The notes below the pieces were generated by a model. The model had not been told where the DNA came from. It ran no database searches and was given only the letters and a program-made list of their open reading frames with translations. The translations under genes were made by a program, and so were the position numbers. A stretch of DNA of 64,000 nt, from NCBI RefSeq assembly GCF_025629245.1, contig NZ_JANZXN010000003.1, forward strand, positions 1-64,000. The letters run 5' to 3'. The DNA comes from Natronobiforma cellulositropha. Lineage in GTDB: Archaea; Halobacteriota; Halobacteria; Halobacteriales; Natrialbaceae. Positions 8,412 through 17,846 of the stretch are shown piece by piece; position 1 is the stretch's first letter; every line of letters starts with the position of its first letter.

Positions 8412-10316
8412 ATGTCCAATGGAGATTCCCGTTACGCTGGCATGCCTGGTGATCGGGCCGCGGCGTACGACGAAAGCAATGGTGCCGAGAATTCGAACGA
8501 AGAGCGGACGAGCCGGTTGCAGCACATAGTGAGTCGGCGGCGCGTGATGCAAGGAGTCGCGATGGCCGGCGGGATGAGCGTTCTCGGATTCCCAAGTGCG
8601 TCCGGAACAGCAGCAGCGATCCAGAGTGGCAGACTCGCCGACGCACAGCAGCGGCGGGAGGATACACGAGACGACCTGCTCGATGAGTTCACCGGCGATA
8701 TCGGCCACGACTCGAACGACGACGAGGACGTGGTAGTCGGAAGCCAATCGCCGGTACGGCCGTACGCCTACACGAAAGCCGTTGCCGGCAGCGACGGCGG
8801 GTTCGTGGACGAAAGCCAGTACGACGTGTTCGTCAGCGCAATCGAGAGTGAAACCTGGACGGCGATTACCAAAGAGAACGAGCGGCCACTCGTGAGTCCT
8901 AACTCGAGTTTCGAGTTCGGGACCGAAGGTGTCGATCCGTGGGTCGGGACGATGCCACCCGCACCAGCGTACGACAGTGATCGGACGAAAGCAGAGCTGG
9001 TCGACCTGTACTGGATGGCGTTGGTTCGAGACGAATATCTCGAAGATTTGCGCATATATATTGACAGCTACGACCTAGGCGACAGAGACGATGATCTAGA
9101 CCAGTTCAACGATACTGAGTCGCTGTTTCGTAGATACAACCTCGGATCGAGCAACGCGTTTGAAGGGCAGTTCCACCACCCCGGCGGATCAGTCATCGGA
9201 CCGCCGGTGAGTCAGTTCCTACTCGCCGACGTCGACGTCGGAGCGATGACCTCGACTCCCGAGATCAGGTACTTCTCCGAGACGGATTACGGAACGAGTA
9301 GTAGTGAGTGGGAAGAAATTGTGACCGGAGTTAGGGGTGGTGCAGAACCAGGACCCGGGCAGACGCCGCCGGAGAACGACGGCAACCTAAGCGTCGACGA
9401 TCCCGAGTCAGGGGAGACGAGATTTATCCACACTGGCCGAGACCTCGCGGCCTTCACACGAGGAGATCCGTCATACGAACCGTACATGCGTGCAGCACTG
9501 TACCTGCTGAACCGTGGTGCCCCACTCGACCCGGCACTCGCGTACGTCGACGACGACGACATCTTCCCGTACATCGATCACGGGGCCGTCGCCGTACTCG
9601 ACCTCGTCGCGAGGGTCGCACGAAACGCACTACAAGCCGCCTGGCACCACAAGTGGGCGGTTCACCGCCGGCTCAGGCCCGAGACGTACGCACAACGCGT
9701 CGAGTACTACGACGGTGCTGGAAGTCCAGCCGAACTCACCGGAATCGAGGCGACGAACGCCTACAGTGAGCTGCAATCGATCAGCGAGTACGAAGACAGT
9801 TACCTCCCACTCGCCTTTCCAGAAGGGTCGCCCGCTCACCCGGCGTATCCGAGTGGACACTCGACACTCGGCGGTGCCTGTGTAACCGTACTGAAAGCAC
9901 TCTTCGAGAACGAGTCACTGTCTTCGATCGATGGTCCGTACCACGACGTGACAGACGAGGGAGAGCGGGTGACGACGTTCCCGCAGGCGATGACCGTACA
10001 CTGGGAGCTGAACAAGCTCTTGCAGAACATCGGTCTCGGCCGTTGTTGGGCCGGAGTGCACTTCCGGACCGACCACGTCTACGGCGCACTCCTCGGCGAA
10101 CAGATCGCTATTGCGACGCTCCTCGACCACTTCGAGTACAACAACAACGAGACCAACACACAGGGCAGCAGTGAAGACGAACGGCTGACGTTCTCGCCAC
10201 TCGTCGACGACGAATTCGATAGTAGCGACATGTACGGGTCGAACGATTGGCAAGTCGCCGTCTCGTTCGATACGCTGGAAACATTGCGCACACAGGCGCG
10301 AAACGAGCCGATCTGA
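8412..10316 (+). CDS. Vanadium-dependent haloperoxidase / PAP2-superfamily protein, exported
   Basis: The 634-residue product has an RRR-containing N-terminus followed by a hydrophobic GVAMAGGMSVLGF stretch, consistent with Tat export. The C-terminal half holds the three vanadate-site motifs of the vanadium haloperoxidase / acid phosphatase superfamily: KWAVHRRLRP, AYPSGHST, and RCWAGVHFRTDH (Arg, catalytic His, following Asp). Full length and the long N-terminal helical part match the chloroperoxidase-type proteins rather than small PAP2 phosphatases. It lacks a dockerin, lies on the opposite strand to its neighbours and is less GC-rich, with more varied codons, so it may be an insertion into the cluster. 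Substrate is unknown; halide oxidation is inferred from family only. Confidence 0.85.
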   Translation: MSNGDSRYAGMPGDRAAAYDESNGAENSNEERTSRLQHIVSRRRVMQGVAMAGGMSVLGFPSASGTAAAIQSGRLADAQQRREDTRDDLLDEFTGDIGHDSNDDEDVVVGSQSPVRPYAYTKAVAGSDGGFVDESQYDVFVSAIESETWTAITKENERPLVSPNSSFEFGTEGVDPWVGTMPPAPAYDSDRTKAELVDLYWMALVRDEYLEDLRIYIDSYDLGDRDDDLDQFNDTESLFRRYNLGSSNAFEGQFHHPGGSVIGPPVSQFLLADVDVGAMTSTPEIRYFSETDYGTSSSEWEEIVTGVRGGAEPGPGQTPPENDGNLSVDDPESGETRFIHTGRDLAAFTRGDPSYEPYMRAALYLLNRGAPLDPALAYVDDDDIFPYIDHGAVAVLDLVARVARNALQAAWHHKWAVHRRLRPETYAQRVEYYDGAGSPAELTGIEATNAYSELQSISEYEDSYLPLAFPEGSPAHPAYPSGHSTLGGACVTVLKALFENESLSSIDGPYHDVTDEGERVTTFPQAMTVHWELNKLLQNIGLGRCWAGVHFRTDHVYGALLGEQIAIATLLDHFEYNNNETNTQGSSEDERLTFSPLVDDEFDSSDMYGSNDWQVAVSFDTLETLRTQARNEPI

Positions 10317-10386
10317 TCGCTCGAGAGTAACAGACCACCGCCAGCGGCGTCGAAAATGTCCGCAGCGAAAAAACTCGTTCGCGGAT

Positions 10387-12093
10387 CTAGTTCGACATCC
10401 GGTTGCGCATGTCGAGCGCGTCGAGGAAGTCGTCGTTGCGGTCCATGTCCGTCTCGATCTCGACGTGACAGGTGTTGACCATCGTCTCGACGAGTTCCTG
10501 GCGTGCGTCTGGGTCGTCCTCGTAGTAGTCGGGGACGGTCATACCCTGCTCGAGCGACCAGAGCTGGTTCGGGTAGGCCGTCCGCATGTTGTACGGCTCG
10601 TCGTGGAACGCGATGCGCACCGCCCACGCCGAGAGCATCTTCTCCTCGTCGTGGAGCACTTCGATGACGTCACGCTGTGGGTGGCCCCAGCCGGGCTGTG
10701 GGCGCTGTTCGTTGTTGTAGTGGCCCGTACGGAGGTTGCCCGCGTTCTGGCCGGATGGGCCGATCCACATCACGACGGCGGCGTTGAGGTGGTACGGGAC
10801 GTTGCTCAGGTTCTTGAACTGAAGCAGCTGGTACCAGAAGCCGCCCTCGTCGTTGATCCGGGCCTCGACTTCCATCGGCGCGTTGGCGGTGAAGCCGTCG
10901 CCGCCGAGTGGCTCTTCGGTGACCGGGTGCAGTCCCTCGGCGAGGAGGTGAATCGGGTTGTCCGGGTCGTTGTATCGGTCGTCGTCGAGGATGTCATTCT
11001 CCGTCCAGCCCTCCATGTTCTCGTGGTGGAGCTGGTCGTGGGCGCGGTCGCGAATCGCGACCTCGTCGGGGTCGTACGAACGTGCGTCGAGCGGCCAGGG
11101 GTCCTGGATCAGCTGGTCGGGGTCGTTCGTCGCCTCGACCGGCCCGTAGGTCTCCGGGAACCAGTTCTCGCCCTGGTGATAGGTCGGGTCCTCGGTGTCG
11201 TGGGGCAGCATGATCAGCCGCGGCAAGAGCATCGCGATCGACCGGCGCGACATGCCCTCTGCGAGGTACTGGTTGACGTGGTCGAGGACGACGTCACCCA
11301 TCTCGCCGAAGGTGACCGAGCCGTCTCGAGCGCCGTCGCGGATCGCATCCAGGTCGACGTTGAAGTGAGCGGCCTTCTGGTCGTCCGGCCAGTTGACCGC
11401 CGAGTGGTCGCCGTGGCCGTCGCCGTCGGAGATTTCGCTCGGGAAGTACTCGTCGATCTCGATGGCGTCGCCGTAGCCGCCGTACTCGTAGTCGGGCCAG
11501 AGGTCGAGCAGCGTGTCGTCGGCGGTGATCTCCTCGTAGTCGCCACCACCGCTGCTGCCGTCGCCCTCGCCGACGAACGCGATCTCTTCGATCTCGACGG
11601 CGCCGCTGCCCTCGTGCCAGAAGCCGAGTCGGACGAGTTCGACCGAGGACTGATCGACGCCCGCATCCGCGAGGTCGATCGACAGCGTCGAGGAACTCGT
11701 TCCGATCGAGTCGCTCGTCAGGCTCGCGAGCGAGTCACGGACGTCACCGACGCGGATGTCGATGTCGTCTTCCTCGCCGCCTGCGTCGCCGCTGATGGTG
11801 ATCTCGAGTGTGTCGTACGCCGAGACGTCCGCGAAGACGTTGGTGGCGAAGAAGCCGCCGTCGTCGTACTCGAGTCGGAGCGCCCCGCCCGAGACGCCGC
11901 TGTCGTCGAAGGCCGCGTCGCCAGTCCACTCGCCCAGTTCGTTTGCCCCCGGATAGCCCGCACCGAACTCGTTGACGACGAGTCCGTCGCCGTCGTGTGA
12001 GGATGCGCTGGCTGTGTTGCTGGCGGTCAGGCCGACCAGCCCAGCCGTTCCGAGAACGATGCCGTTTTTCAGAACGGTCCTGCGTTTGACCAT
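10387..12093 (-). CDS. Exported protein: jelly-roll (CBM-like) domain plus unrecognised domain
   Basis: The Tat-like start is VKRRTVLKNG with a hydrophobic segment. Residues about 35-180 form a beta-rich module (LRLEYDDGGFF, SGDAGGEEDD, GAVEIEEIAFVG) recurring in the 12226-12990 and 35036-37927 proteins, so it is probably carbohydrate-binding. Residues about 190-568 match nothing I know. They are rich in His, Trp and Asp, with KAAHFNVDLDAI, HDQLHHENMEG, LLAEGLHPVTEEPLGG and WIGPSGQNAGN as the striking segments. No dockerin is present, so it would act outside the complex or be held by its own module. A TATA-like block (cctattaag) at 12117-12125 sits about 25-30 bp upstream, implying a nearly leaderless mRNA. 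Confidence 0.8.
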   Translation of the reverse strand: MVKRRTVLKNGIVLGTAGLVGLTASNTASASSHDGDGLVVNEFGAGYPGANELGEWTGDAAFDDSGVSGGALRLEYDDGGFFATNVFADVSAYDTLEITISGDAGGEEDDIDIRVGDVRDSLASLTSDSIGTSSSTLSIDLADAGVDQSSVELVRLGFWHEGSGAVEIEEIAFVGEGDGSSGGGDYEEITADDTLLDLWPDYEYGGYGDAIEIDEYFPSEISDGDGHGDHSAVNWPDDQKAAHFNVDLDAIRDGARDGSVTFGEMGDVVLDHVNQYLAEGMSRRSIAMLLPRLIMLPHDTEDPTYHQGENWFPETYGPVEATNDPDQLIQDPWPLDARSYDPDEVAIRDRAHDQLHHENMEGWTENDILDDDRYNDPDNPIHLLAEGLHPVTEEPLGGDGFTANAPMEVEARINDEGGFWYQLLQFKNLSNVPYHLNAAVVMWIGPSGQNAGNLRTGHYNNEQRPQPGWGHPQRDVIEVLHDEEKMLSAWAVRIAFHDEPYNMRTAYPNQLWSLEQGMTVPDYYEDDPDARQELVETMVNTCHVEIETDMDRNDDFLDALDMRNRMSN

Positions 12094-12225
12094 GTCGATT
12101 TATTCAGGCGTACAGCCTATTAAGTATTATTATTAAAAGTATACAACATTGTTTCCGAGCGGCTGCTATCCGAAGAATCGAGCGGACCGGATGTGTGTAC
12201 AGCCGACCCAGTGAGGTGGACGCCC

Positions 12226-12990
12226 TCAGATCATCTCGAACAGTTCGACCACGTCGTTGAAGCCGACGCTCCCACTGCCCGAGAAGTCGAAGTACTCGAC
12301 GTTGTTCTGGACCACCGCGCCGTTGTGTTCTTCGAAGAACGTCACGACGTCGTTGAAGCCGAGGTTTCCGTCGCCCGTGATATCCTCGTAGAGACCGTCA
12401 CCCGAGAGGTCCTGGGCGTCGTAGCCGTTGCCGTTGACGTCGAGACCCTCGCCGGGAGGCGTCGGCTCCTCACCGACGATCGAGATCGAGTCGAGTTCGA
12501 TCGCACCGCTGCCAGCGCCCCAGAAGGTGAGCCAGATGTCCTGGACCATCGAGCGATCGACACCCGCATCGACGAGGTCGACCGTCACGGTCGAGGAGGA
12601 GGTGCCGATGGAGTCGTCGGTCAGGTTCGAGAGCGTGTCGCGGACGTTGCCGATCTCGAGGGTGATGTCGTCTTCTTCACCGCCGTCGTCGCCGGTGACG
12701 GTGAGGACGAGTTCTGCGTAGTCGGAGAGATCCTCGCGGACGTTGCTGAGGAACCAGCCGGCGTCGTCGTACTCGAGTCGGAGCGCGTCGCCCGACACCG
12801 TGCCGGAGCCGCCGCCGTTCTCGAACTCGCCAGCGCCGGTGAACTCGCCGAGGTCGTTCTCGTCCGACCAGTCGGAGAAGTCGTCGACGGTGCCTGCGGG
12901 CACCGAGACCGCCGAGGCGGAACTCGAGGCCGCCAGCGCGACGCCCCCCGCAGCCAGCCCTGCAGTAGCGATGGTTCTGTGGTCAACCAT
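12226..12990 (-). CDS. CBM-like jelly-roll fused to dockerin, no catalytic domain
   Basis: The 254-residue product begins MVDHRTIATAGLA with a hydrophobic signal lacking an RR pair. Residues about 35-170 are the jelly-roll module seen at 10387-12093 (LRLEYDDAGWFL, TGDDGGEEDD, SGAIELDSISIVG). A short linker leads to a full dockerin (DITGDGNLGFND and DFSGSGSVGFND). With no enzyme attached, the simplest role is to bring polysaccharide binding to a cohesin scaffold whose docked GH5 enzymes mostly lack their own CBM. Binding specificity cannot be read from sequence. Confidence 0.8.
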   Translation of the reverse strand: MVDHRTIATAGLAAGGVALAASSSASAVSVPAGTVDDFSDWSDENDLGEFTGAGEFENGGGSGTVSGDALRLEYDDAGWFLSNVREDLSDYAELVLTVTGDDGGEEDDITLEIGNVRDTLSNLTDDSIGTSSSTVTVDLVDAGVDRSMVQDIWLTFWGAGSGAIELDSISIVGEEPTPPGEGLDVNGNGYDAQDLSGDGLYEDITGDGNLGFNDVVTFFEEHNGAVVQNNVEYFDFSGSGSVGFNDVVELFEMI

Positions 12991-13010
12991 GGATAATAGT
13001 TACGCTCCAG

Positions 13011-13022
13011 AACTATAAAAAT
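13011..13022 (-). promoter_or_regulatory. TATA box of the CBM-dockerin gene
   Basis: The minus strand reads atttttatagtt about 23-31 bp upstream of the ATG at 12990. This spacing implies a leaderless or near-leaderless transcript. Confidence 0.5.
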
Positions 13023-13200
13023 ACCCATTGTTCGGTAGATATTAACCGCGACCGACGGCCCAGGTGGAGAGTGGGCCAGCCACCGTTGGTCCTCGAGTGT
13101 CGGGGCGGCTCTCGAGGGCTGCGGAACGGTCGTCTCGGGTGCTCGAGCGTCCGTGAGACGCTCGAACGACGCAAAGCAGGGATGTGCTCGCGCGAACGCC

Positions 13201-15228
13201 CTACAGGCGTTCGAAGAGGGCGACCACGTCGTTGAAGCCGACGCTCCCGTTGCCCGAGAAGTCGAAGTTGCTGGCGTTCGACTGGACGACGTCGTTGTTG
13301 TGTTCCTCGAAGAACGTCACCACGTCGTTGAAGCCGAGGTTGCCGTCGCCCGTAACGTCCTCGTAGAGACCGTCACCCGTCAGGTCCTGGGCGTCGTTGC
13401 CGTCGCCGTTGACGTCGAGACCGGACGGCTCAGGACCGTCGTCACCGTCGTCGGATTTGCGGCCCTCCCAGTTGACGACTTCGGCGACCATGAGCACGAC
13501 GGGCGCTGAGTAGTTGATCGCCCACTCGTTCGTCGAGTACGAGTCGGTGACGTCGACGTACGAGAGCGCAGGTGGCGTCGTCGACGGGTCGAAGTAGTTC
13601 GTCGAGCCGTCGTTCGCTGGCTCGTTGTTCGGTCCACCCACGACCATGCCGGGGAGGACGGTGCCCGTGCTCTCGACGATGCGGTCGTGGGGGTTCTCGG
13701 GCGTCAGATCGCCCAGTTCGGTCACGTAGCTGTAGCCGGTCGCGCTCCGGCCGAACGCGTGGTGGAGCTGGTCGAGTGCGGCGTCGACGTACGCCTGGTT
13801 CGGCTGGATCTCGTTCGCCAGCAGGAGGATGTGCCCGCGGCCGACGCCGTTTTTCACACAGCCCCAGTAGTAGGCCTCGAGTGCGTTGTTGTAGCCGTCC
13901 TCGTCGATGTGCTCGAGGAGGTCGTCGGCCCACTCGAGGATCGCGCCTTCGATCTGGCTCTTGCGGCTCTCGTCGGCCGCGTCGGCGGTGAGGTAGGCCC
14001 ACTGGCCGATGGTGAACCCGGAGGTCCAGTCGTAAGAGTTCGGCTCCTCGCCGAACTCGGCCGAGACGGCAGACTCGAGGTAGTCGTTGTACCTCGAGTC
14101 GCCGGTCGTCTTGAGCAACTCGGCGGCGAGCCAGAACCGGTCGTTGTCGTCGTTGCCCGAGCGCGTGTACGGCCCGGAGCCGTCGTCCTGGCCTGGGTCG
14201 GTCCGCCAGACCACGCTCGGGTTGTCCTCGATGAAGGCGAAGGCGTCCTCGGCGCACGCGAGCATCTCGGCGGCGAAGTCGGGGTCGTGGTCCTCGTAGA
14301 GGCGGGCGGCCTGGGCGAAGGTCGCCCCGGCCATCGCCGTTCCTGCAGAGGAGAGTCCGAAGACGTAGCGCTGCTGGGTGTCCTGCTCGGGGCGGACGTT
14401 CATCCCCGGCCAGTTCTGTCCGGAGACGATGTAGTAGAGACCGCCGTCGGGCCGTTGCATCTTCTGGAACCACTCGAGTTTGGTCCGACACTCGACGAGC
14501 ACGTCGGGCATCGTGCCGACGTACGGGTCGTCGATGCTGTCGGGAATCTCGAACTGGCCCTCGGTGAACGCGCCGGGGTTGCGCTCGTAGGCGAGCAGCA
14601 GACAGCCGACGGTGATCGCACTCGGGGTGACGTACTTGCCGTAGTCGCCCGCGTCGTACCAGCCACCGGAGACGTCGAGCGTCTCACCCTGGGAGTAGTA
14701 CTCGTCGTCGGGTGCGGCCATCTGCGCCTGCGCGTCCTGGGTGTGGCCGGGACCGATGTCGATCCCCGTGATGGGATCGGCGACGTGCGTGGCGGCGCGC
14801 TTGAGCGTGAACAGCCGCCCCATCTCCGCGAGCGCGTCGTCGAAGACGTCCTCGCCGATCTCGAACGGGTGGGAGGTCGCGCCGTCGACGGCGATGACGT
14901 ACTCGCCGTCGTCGGTCAGTGCGGAGAAGTCGGCGTGTCTGACCGTCTGGCCCGATGGCTCGTCGTCGACCGGCGCGGAGAGGTCGCCCTCGTAGACGGT
15001 CGTTCCGGTCGCTGCGTCCTGTACCTCGAACGTCGACGTGTCGGCGAGGACGACCGCCATCTTCGACTCGTCCGGGAGATAGCCGAGCTGGTTCACGCGA
15101 ACCGGCGTCTCGTCGACGATGTACTCCGCGGCCGCCGTCCCCGGAAGTGTCCCCAATGCGGCGAGTGCCGCGAGACCACCGGTTGCCTTCAGTACGTCTC
15201 TCCGTCCAGTCGTGACTATCCGTGCCAT
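13201..15228 (-). CDS. GH9 endoglucanase (Ig-GH9) with dockerin
   Basis: I placed the start at 15228 (MARIVTTGRRDVLK), which puts a Tat signal at the very N-terminus and has a TATA box at the right distance; an ORF extends 59 codons upstream without similarity. Residues about 40-125 are the N-terminal Ig-like module of Ig-GH9 enzymes (VRVNQLGYLPDE). The GH9 barrel follows to about 590, with the catalytic Asp in GGWYDAGDYGKY and the general acid in TNEWAINYSAPV. A C-terminal dockerin ends it (DVTGDGNLGFND, DFSGNGSVGFND). It cleaves beta-1,4-glucan in GH9 family terms. It is a paralog of 30607-32706. Confidence 0.93.
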   Translation of the reverse strand: MARIVTTGRRDVLKATGGLAALAALGTLPGTAAAEYIVDETPVRVNQLGYLPDESKMAVVLADTSTFEVQDAATGTTVYEGDLSAPVDDEPSGQTVRHADFSALTDDGEYVIAVDGATSHPFEIGEDVFDDALAEMGRLFTLKRAATHVADPITGIDIGPGHTQDAQAQMAAPDDEYYSQGETLDVSGGWYDAGDYGKYVTPSAITVGCLLLAYERNPGAFTEGQFEIPDSIDDPYVGTMPDVLVECRTKLEWFQKMQRPDGGLYYIVSGQNWPGMNVRPEQDTQQRYVFGLSSAGTAMAGATFAQAARLYEDHDPDFAAEMLACAEDAFAFIEDNPSVVWRTDPGQDDGSGPYTRSGNDDNDRFWLAAELLKTTGDSRYNDYLESAVSAEFGEEPNSYDWTSGFTIGQWAYLTADAADESRKSQIEGAILEWADDLLEHIDEDGYNNALEAYYWGCVKNGVGRGHILLLANEIQPNQAYVDAALDQLHHAFGRSATGYSYVTELGDLTPENPHDRIVESTGTVLPGMVVGGPNNEPANDGSTNYFDPSTTPPALSYVDVTDSYSTNEWAINYSAPVVLMVAEVVNWEGRKSDDGDDGPEPSGLDVNGDGNDAQDLTGDGLYEDVTGDGNLGFNDVVTFFEEHNNDVVQSNASNFDFSGNGSVGFNDVVALFERL

Positions 15229-15250
15229 GGGACTAATTTCACCCGCTACG

Positions 15251-15264
15251 TGATAAAAATAGTG
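15251..15264 (-). promoter_or_regulatory. TATA box of the GH9 gene
   Basis: The minus strand reads actatttttatca about 25-35 bp upstream of the ATG at 15228. The spacing supports that start codon and a leaderless mRNA. Confidence 0.5.
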
Positions 15265-15296
15265 ACACCGGAAGATCGAACGGGAAACGCCGTCGG

Positions 15297-17702
15297 TCAG
15301 TGACAGCCGTGGCAGGTCACGTCCGGGTCGCTCGAACTCGACGCCGCACCGAGGTCCTCGAAGCCGCTCTCGAGGAGGTGCTGGTAGACGCGGGCGTCGG
15401 TCCACTGGCGGCCCGCGCCGACCGCCATGAACGTCCGCTCGCGCTCGAGCGACACCGTGTTCGCCTCGGCGTCGAGTTCGAGTGCGAGCGAGGAGACACC
15501 GGTGTCCGCGTGCTCGCTCGACCAGACGTCGCCGCTGTCGCCGAGGACGCTCGCGTCGCCGACGGCGCTCTCGTCGGTCCCCTCCGGAACGGTGTAGTAC
15601 GGCGCGTGGACGAACCGGTGGACCAGTTCGTGGGCGATCGTCGACGCCGGGTGGTGGTCCTCGGGGTCGGTCCCCGGCGCGGCGGTGGGATCCTCGAGCG
15701 CGATGACGGCGCTGTCGTCGAGCGTGGGGGCGATGCCGTGTTCACCGTTGTTGTGGTAGTCGAAGTAGTGGCCGGCGCCGTAATCGAAGGGCGCGACCAG
15801 GACCGTCGCGTCGAACGTCTCGATCGGTCCCTCGCCGGCGAGGAGGTCGCTCGCTGGAATCTCGCCCTCGCGAGCGGTCTCGAGGTAGTCGGTGAGCACC
15901 TCGTGGGCGGCCAGCGCGTCGCGCTGGTAGGACGCCTCGCCCGAGTCGTCGGTCCCTTCGATCGGTTCGGGGTGGACGTACGCCCGGACTTCCGTCGTCG
16001 GATAGGTCGCCTCGAGATAGGCGACGGCGGTCTCGACCGTCTCCTCGAGTTGCGGCGGGTTGGCCGCCGGCCCGTCGTCCTGAGGGTGGAGGTCCGGCCC
16101 GTAGTTCCGCCCGTGGCCCGAATCGTAGACGCCGACGAAGCCGAGTCGTAACGGTGGCGTGGCGACGACCTCCGGTGCGTAGCCCGTCTTCCGGTCGCCG
16201 GTGACGCTCGCGTGGCCCGGAACGACCGTCGCCGTGGGTGCGCCGAAGCCGTCGTGCATCTCCTCGACGAGCGGGTCGGCGGCGGTCTCGAGTGCGCGGT
16301 AGGAGCCGTCGACGTCGTCGAACAGCGCCACCTCACCGTCACGGACCGTCAGGAGGTCCTCGTCCACCGCGCCGAGGTCGATCACGCAGTCGTGGTCGAC
16401 CGTCCCGTCCTCGGTGCGTTCGCTCACCCGTACCGCCACCGTCGCCCCCGAGAGGAGGTCGGTGAGGTCGACCTGATCCAGGTCGAGCAACGGGTTGACC
16501 TCGCACTCGAGGTCGAACGCGACCGTCGAGGCGACGCCCTCGGCCAGCCGTGGCGTGTGTGGCTCGCGGTAGACGACCTCGCCGTCGGTCTCGGCGACCG
16601 TGTTGTCGACCACCTGCACCCAGCGTACGTCGGAGACGGTGATCGAGAGTACGTCCTCGAGGTCGGCGAGCGGGACGACCCCATCCGCCGGGGCGGTCCG
16701 TGACCGGTCGTCCGTCTCCCGAACCTCCCAGAGAGAGCCATCGTGGTAGATCACGTCTCCGGGGTCGTGCGCCTGCTCTCCACCCCAGGTTCCGACGGAG
16801 ACCGCCTGCCACGCCGGACTCGCTCGAGACGGTTCCTCGCGGACGAACCAGTCCTGGCACTCCCAGATGCGCCCCTCCCAGGAGACCAGGTCGTCGGGGT
16901 AGTAGAACGTCCCCTCGCGCCACGGTACGAGCGTCCGGCCGAGACGCTCCCAGGCGTGGTTTCCCTCCCGCGGCTGGACCGCCCAGACGGTCTCCCGGGC
17001 CTCCCAGGTCCCGCCGAACCACTCGGTTAACTCCCCGGGTGCGTAGGCGACGGCCGGTTCCCAGGTCTCGAGCGGGAGGTCGAACCCGGGAAACGACACC
17101 CGCTCGAGGCGCGTCCACGACGGGTCGTCGGCGCTCGGCACCACCTCGTAAGTCGCCCGCGTCGCCTCCCAGAGCGCACCGCGCCAGACGACGAGCGCAC
17201 CCACGGGGTAGGTCGTAAACGGCTCCCACCGCCCGACCGACTCGAGCGACGCCTCGGGTTCCCACTCCGCGTGCGTCGGTGTCGGCTCACCCGAGGGCAA
17301 CGCCGTACTCGCCCGCCACAAGTGCCCGTTCCAGACTACCGTCGACCCCTCGAGGTAGGCCGCTCGCGGGTCCCAGGCGTCGAGCGCCTCCGGAACGTCA
17401 CCGACGTGCGCCCAGTCGCCGTTCTCCAGTGTCGGCTCACCGCTCGAGAACGCCTCGAGCGCCTCCCAGACGGCCCCCTCCCAGGTGACCAGCGCACCCG
17501 CGCTGTAGGGTCCGCCAGACTCCCACGCCTCGAGCGAGTCGCCCGACGTCGCCTCACCGTCGGCGGCCACGCGCCCGACAATGCCGGTCCCGAGCGTTCC
17601 CGCCGCGAGCAGGCCCAGCAGGTGCGTCCGACTCGAGTCTTCGAGTCCGCACGATCGTTCGCTACCGTCACGTCGTCGCCAACACGAATCACCGTCAGCC
17701 AT
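15297..17702 (-). CDS. Putative zinc metallopeptidase with six N-terminal CBM5/12-like repeats
   Basis: After a weak signal (THLLGLLAAGTLGTGIVG) come six repeats of about 50 residues starting near Trp59. Each has the CBM5/12 pattern W-x-Y-x2-G-x-V-x-W-x-G-x2-W, for example YSAGALVTWEGAVWEA and YPVGALVVWRGALWEA; the sixth is degenerate. The C-terminal half has HELVHRFVH (His691, Glu692, His695, His699), an HExxHxxxH zinc site. The tail ends TCHGCH, with two Cys, unusual in a halophile. CBM5/12 modules bind chitin or cellulose, so this may be a protease held on polysaccharide, perhaps attacking cell-wall glycoprotein. The peptidase family is not recognised. There is no dockerin, unlike neighbours on both sides. 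Confidence 0.75.
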   Translation of the reverse strand: MADGDSCWRRRDGSERSCGLEDSSRTHLLGLLAAGTLGTGIVGRVAADGEATSGDSLEAWESGGPYSAGALVTWEGAVWEALEAFSSGEPTLENGDWAHVGDVPEALDAWDPRAAYLEGSTVVWNGHLWRASTALPSGEPTPTHAEWEPEASLESVGRWEPFTTYPVGALVVWRGALWEATRATYEVVPSADDPSWTRLERVSFPGFDLPLETWEPAVAYAPGELTEWFGGTWEARETVWAVQPREGNHAWERLGRTLVPWREGTFYYPDDLVSWEGRIWECQDWFVREEPSRASPAWQAVSVGTWGGEQAHDPGDVIYHDGSLWEVRETDDRSRTAPADGVVPLADLEDVLSITVSDVRWVQVVDNTVAETDGEVVYREPHTPRLAEGVASTVAFDLECEVNPLLDLDQVDLTDLLSGATVAVRVSERTEDGTVDHDCVIDLGAVDEDLLTVRDGEVALFDDVDGSYRALETAADPLVEEMHDGFGAPTATVVPGHASVTGDRKTGYAPEVVATPPLRLGFVGVYDSGHGRNYGPDLHPQDDGPAANPPQLEETVETAVAYLEATYPTTEVRAYVHPEPIEGTDDSGEASYQRDALAAHEVLTDYLETAREGEIPASDLLAGEGPIETFDATVLVAPFDYGAGHYFDYHNNGEHGIAPTLDDSAVIALEDPTAAPGTDPEDHHPASTIAHELVHRFVHAPYYTVPEGTDESAVGDASVLGDSGDVWSSEHADTGVSSLALELDAEANTVSLERERTFMAVGAGRQWTDARVYQHLLESGFEDLGAASSSSDPDVTCHGCH

Positions 17703-17846
17703 TCGTTCAGAGATGGAAATACCTGTATAATAGATGTTTTCATTTCCGAGATGGTGAAAATATCAGCGCGGCGGCACGATCTGGACCGTCACCCGCTCGA
17801 GTCCGAATCGTCTACCACCCCGAGCGGAGGGCTGTGGCTCGAGCGC

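Noticed and set aside
10465-12000. A 511-codon plus-strand ORF
   Set aside because: It is antisense to the exported jelly-roll protein, has no motif, and has Val/Arg/Asp-rich shadow composition.
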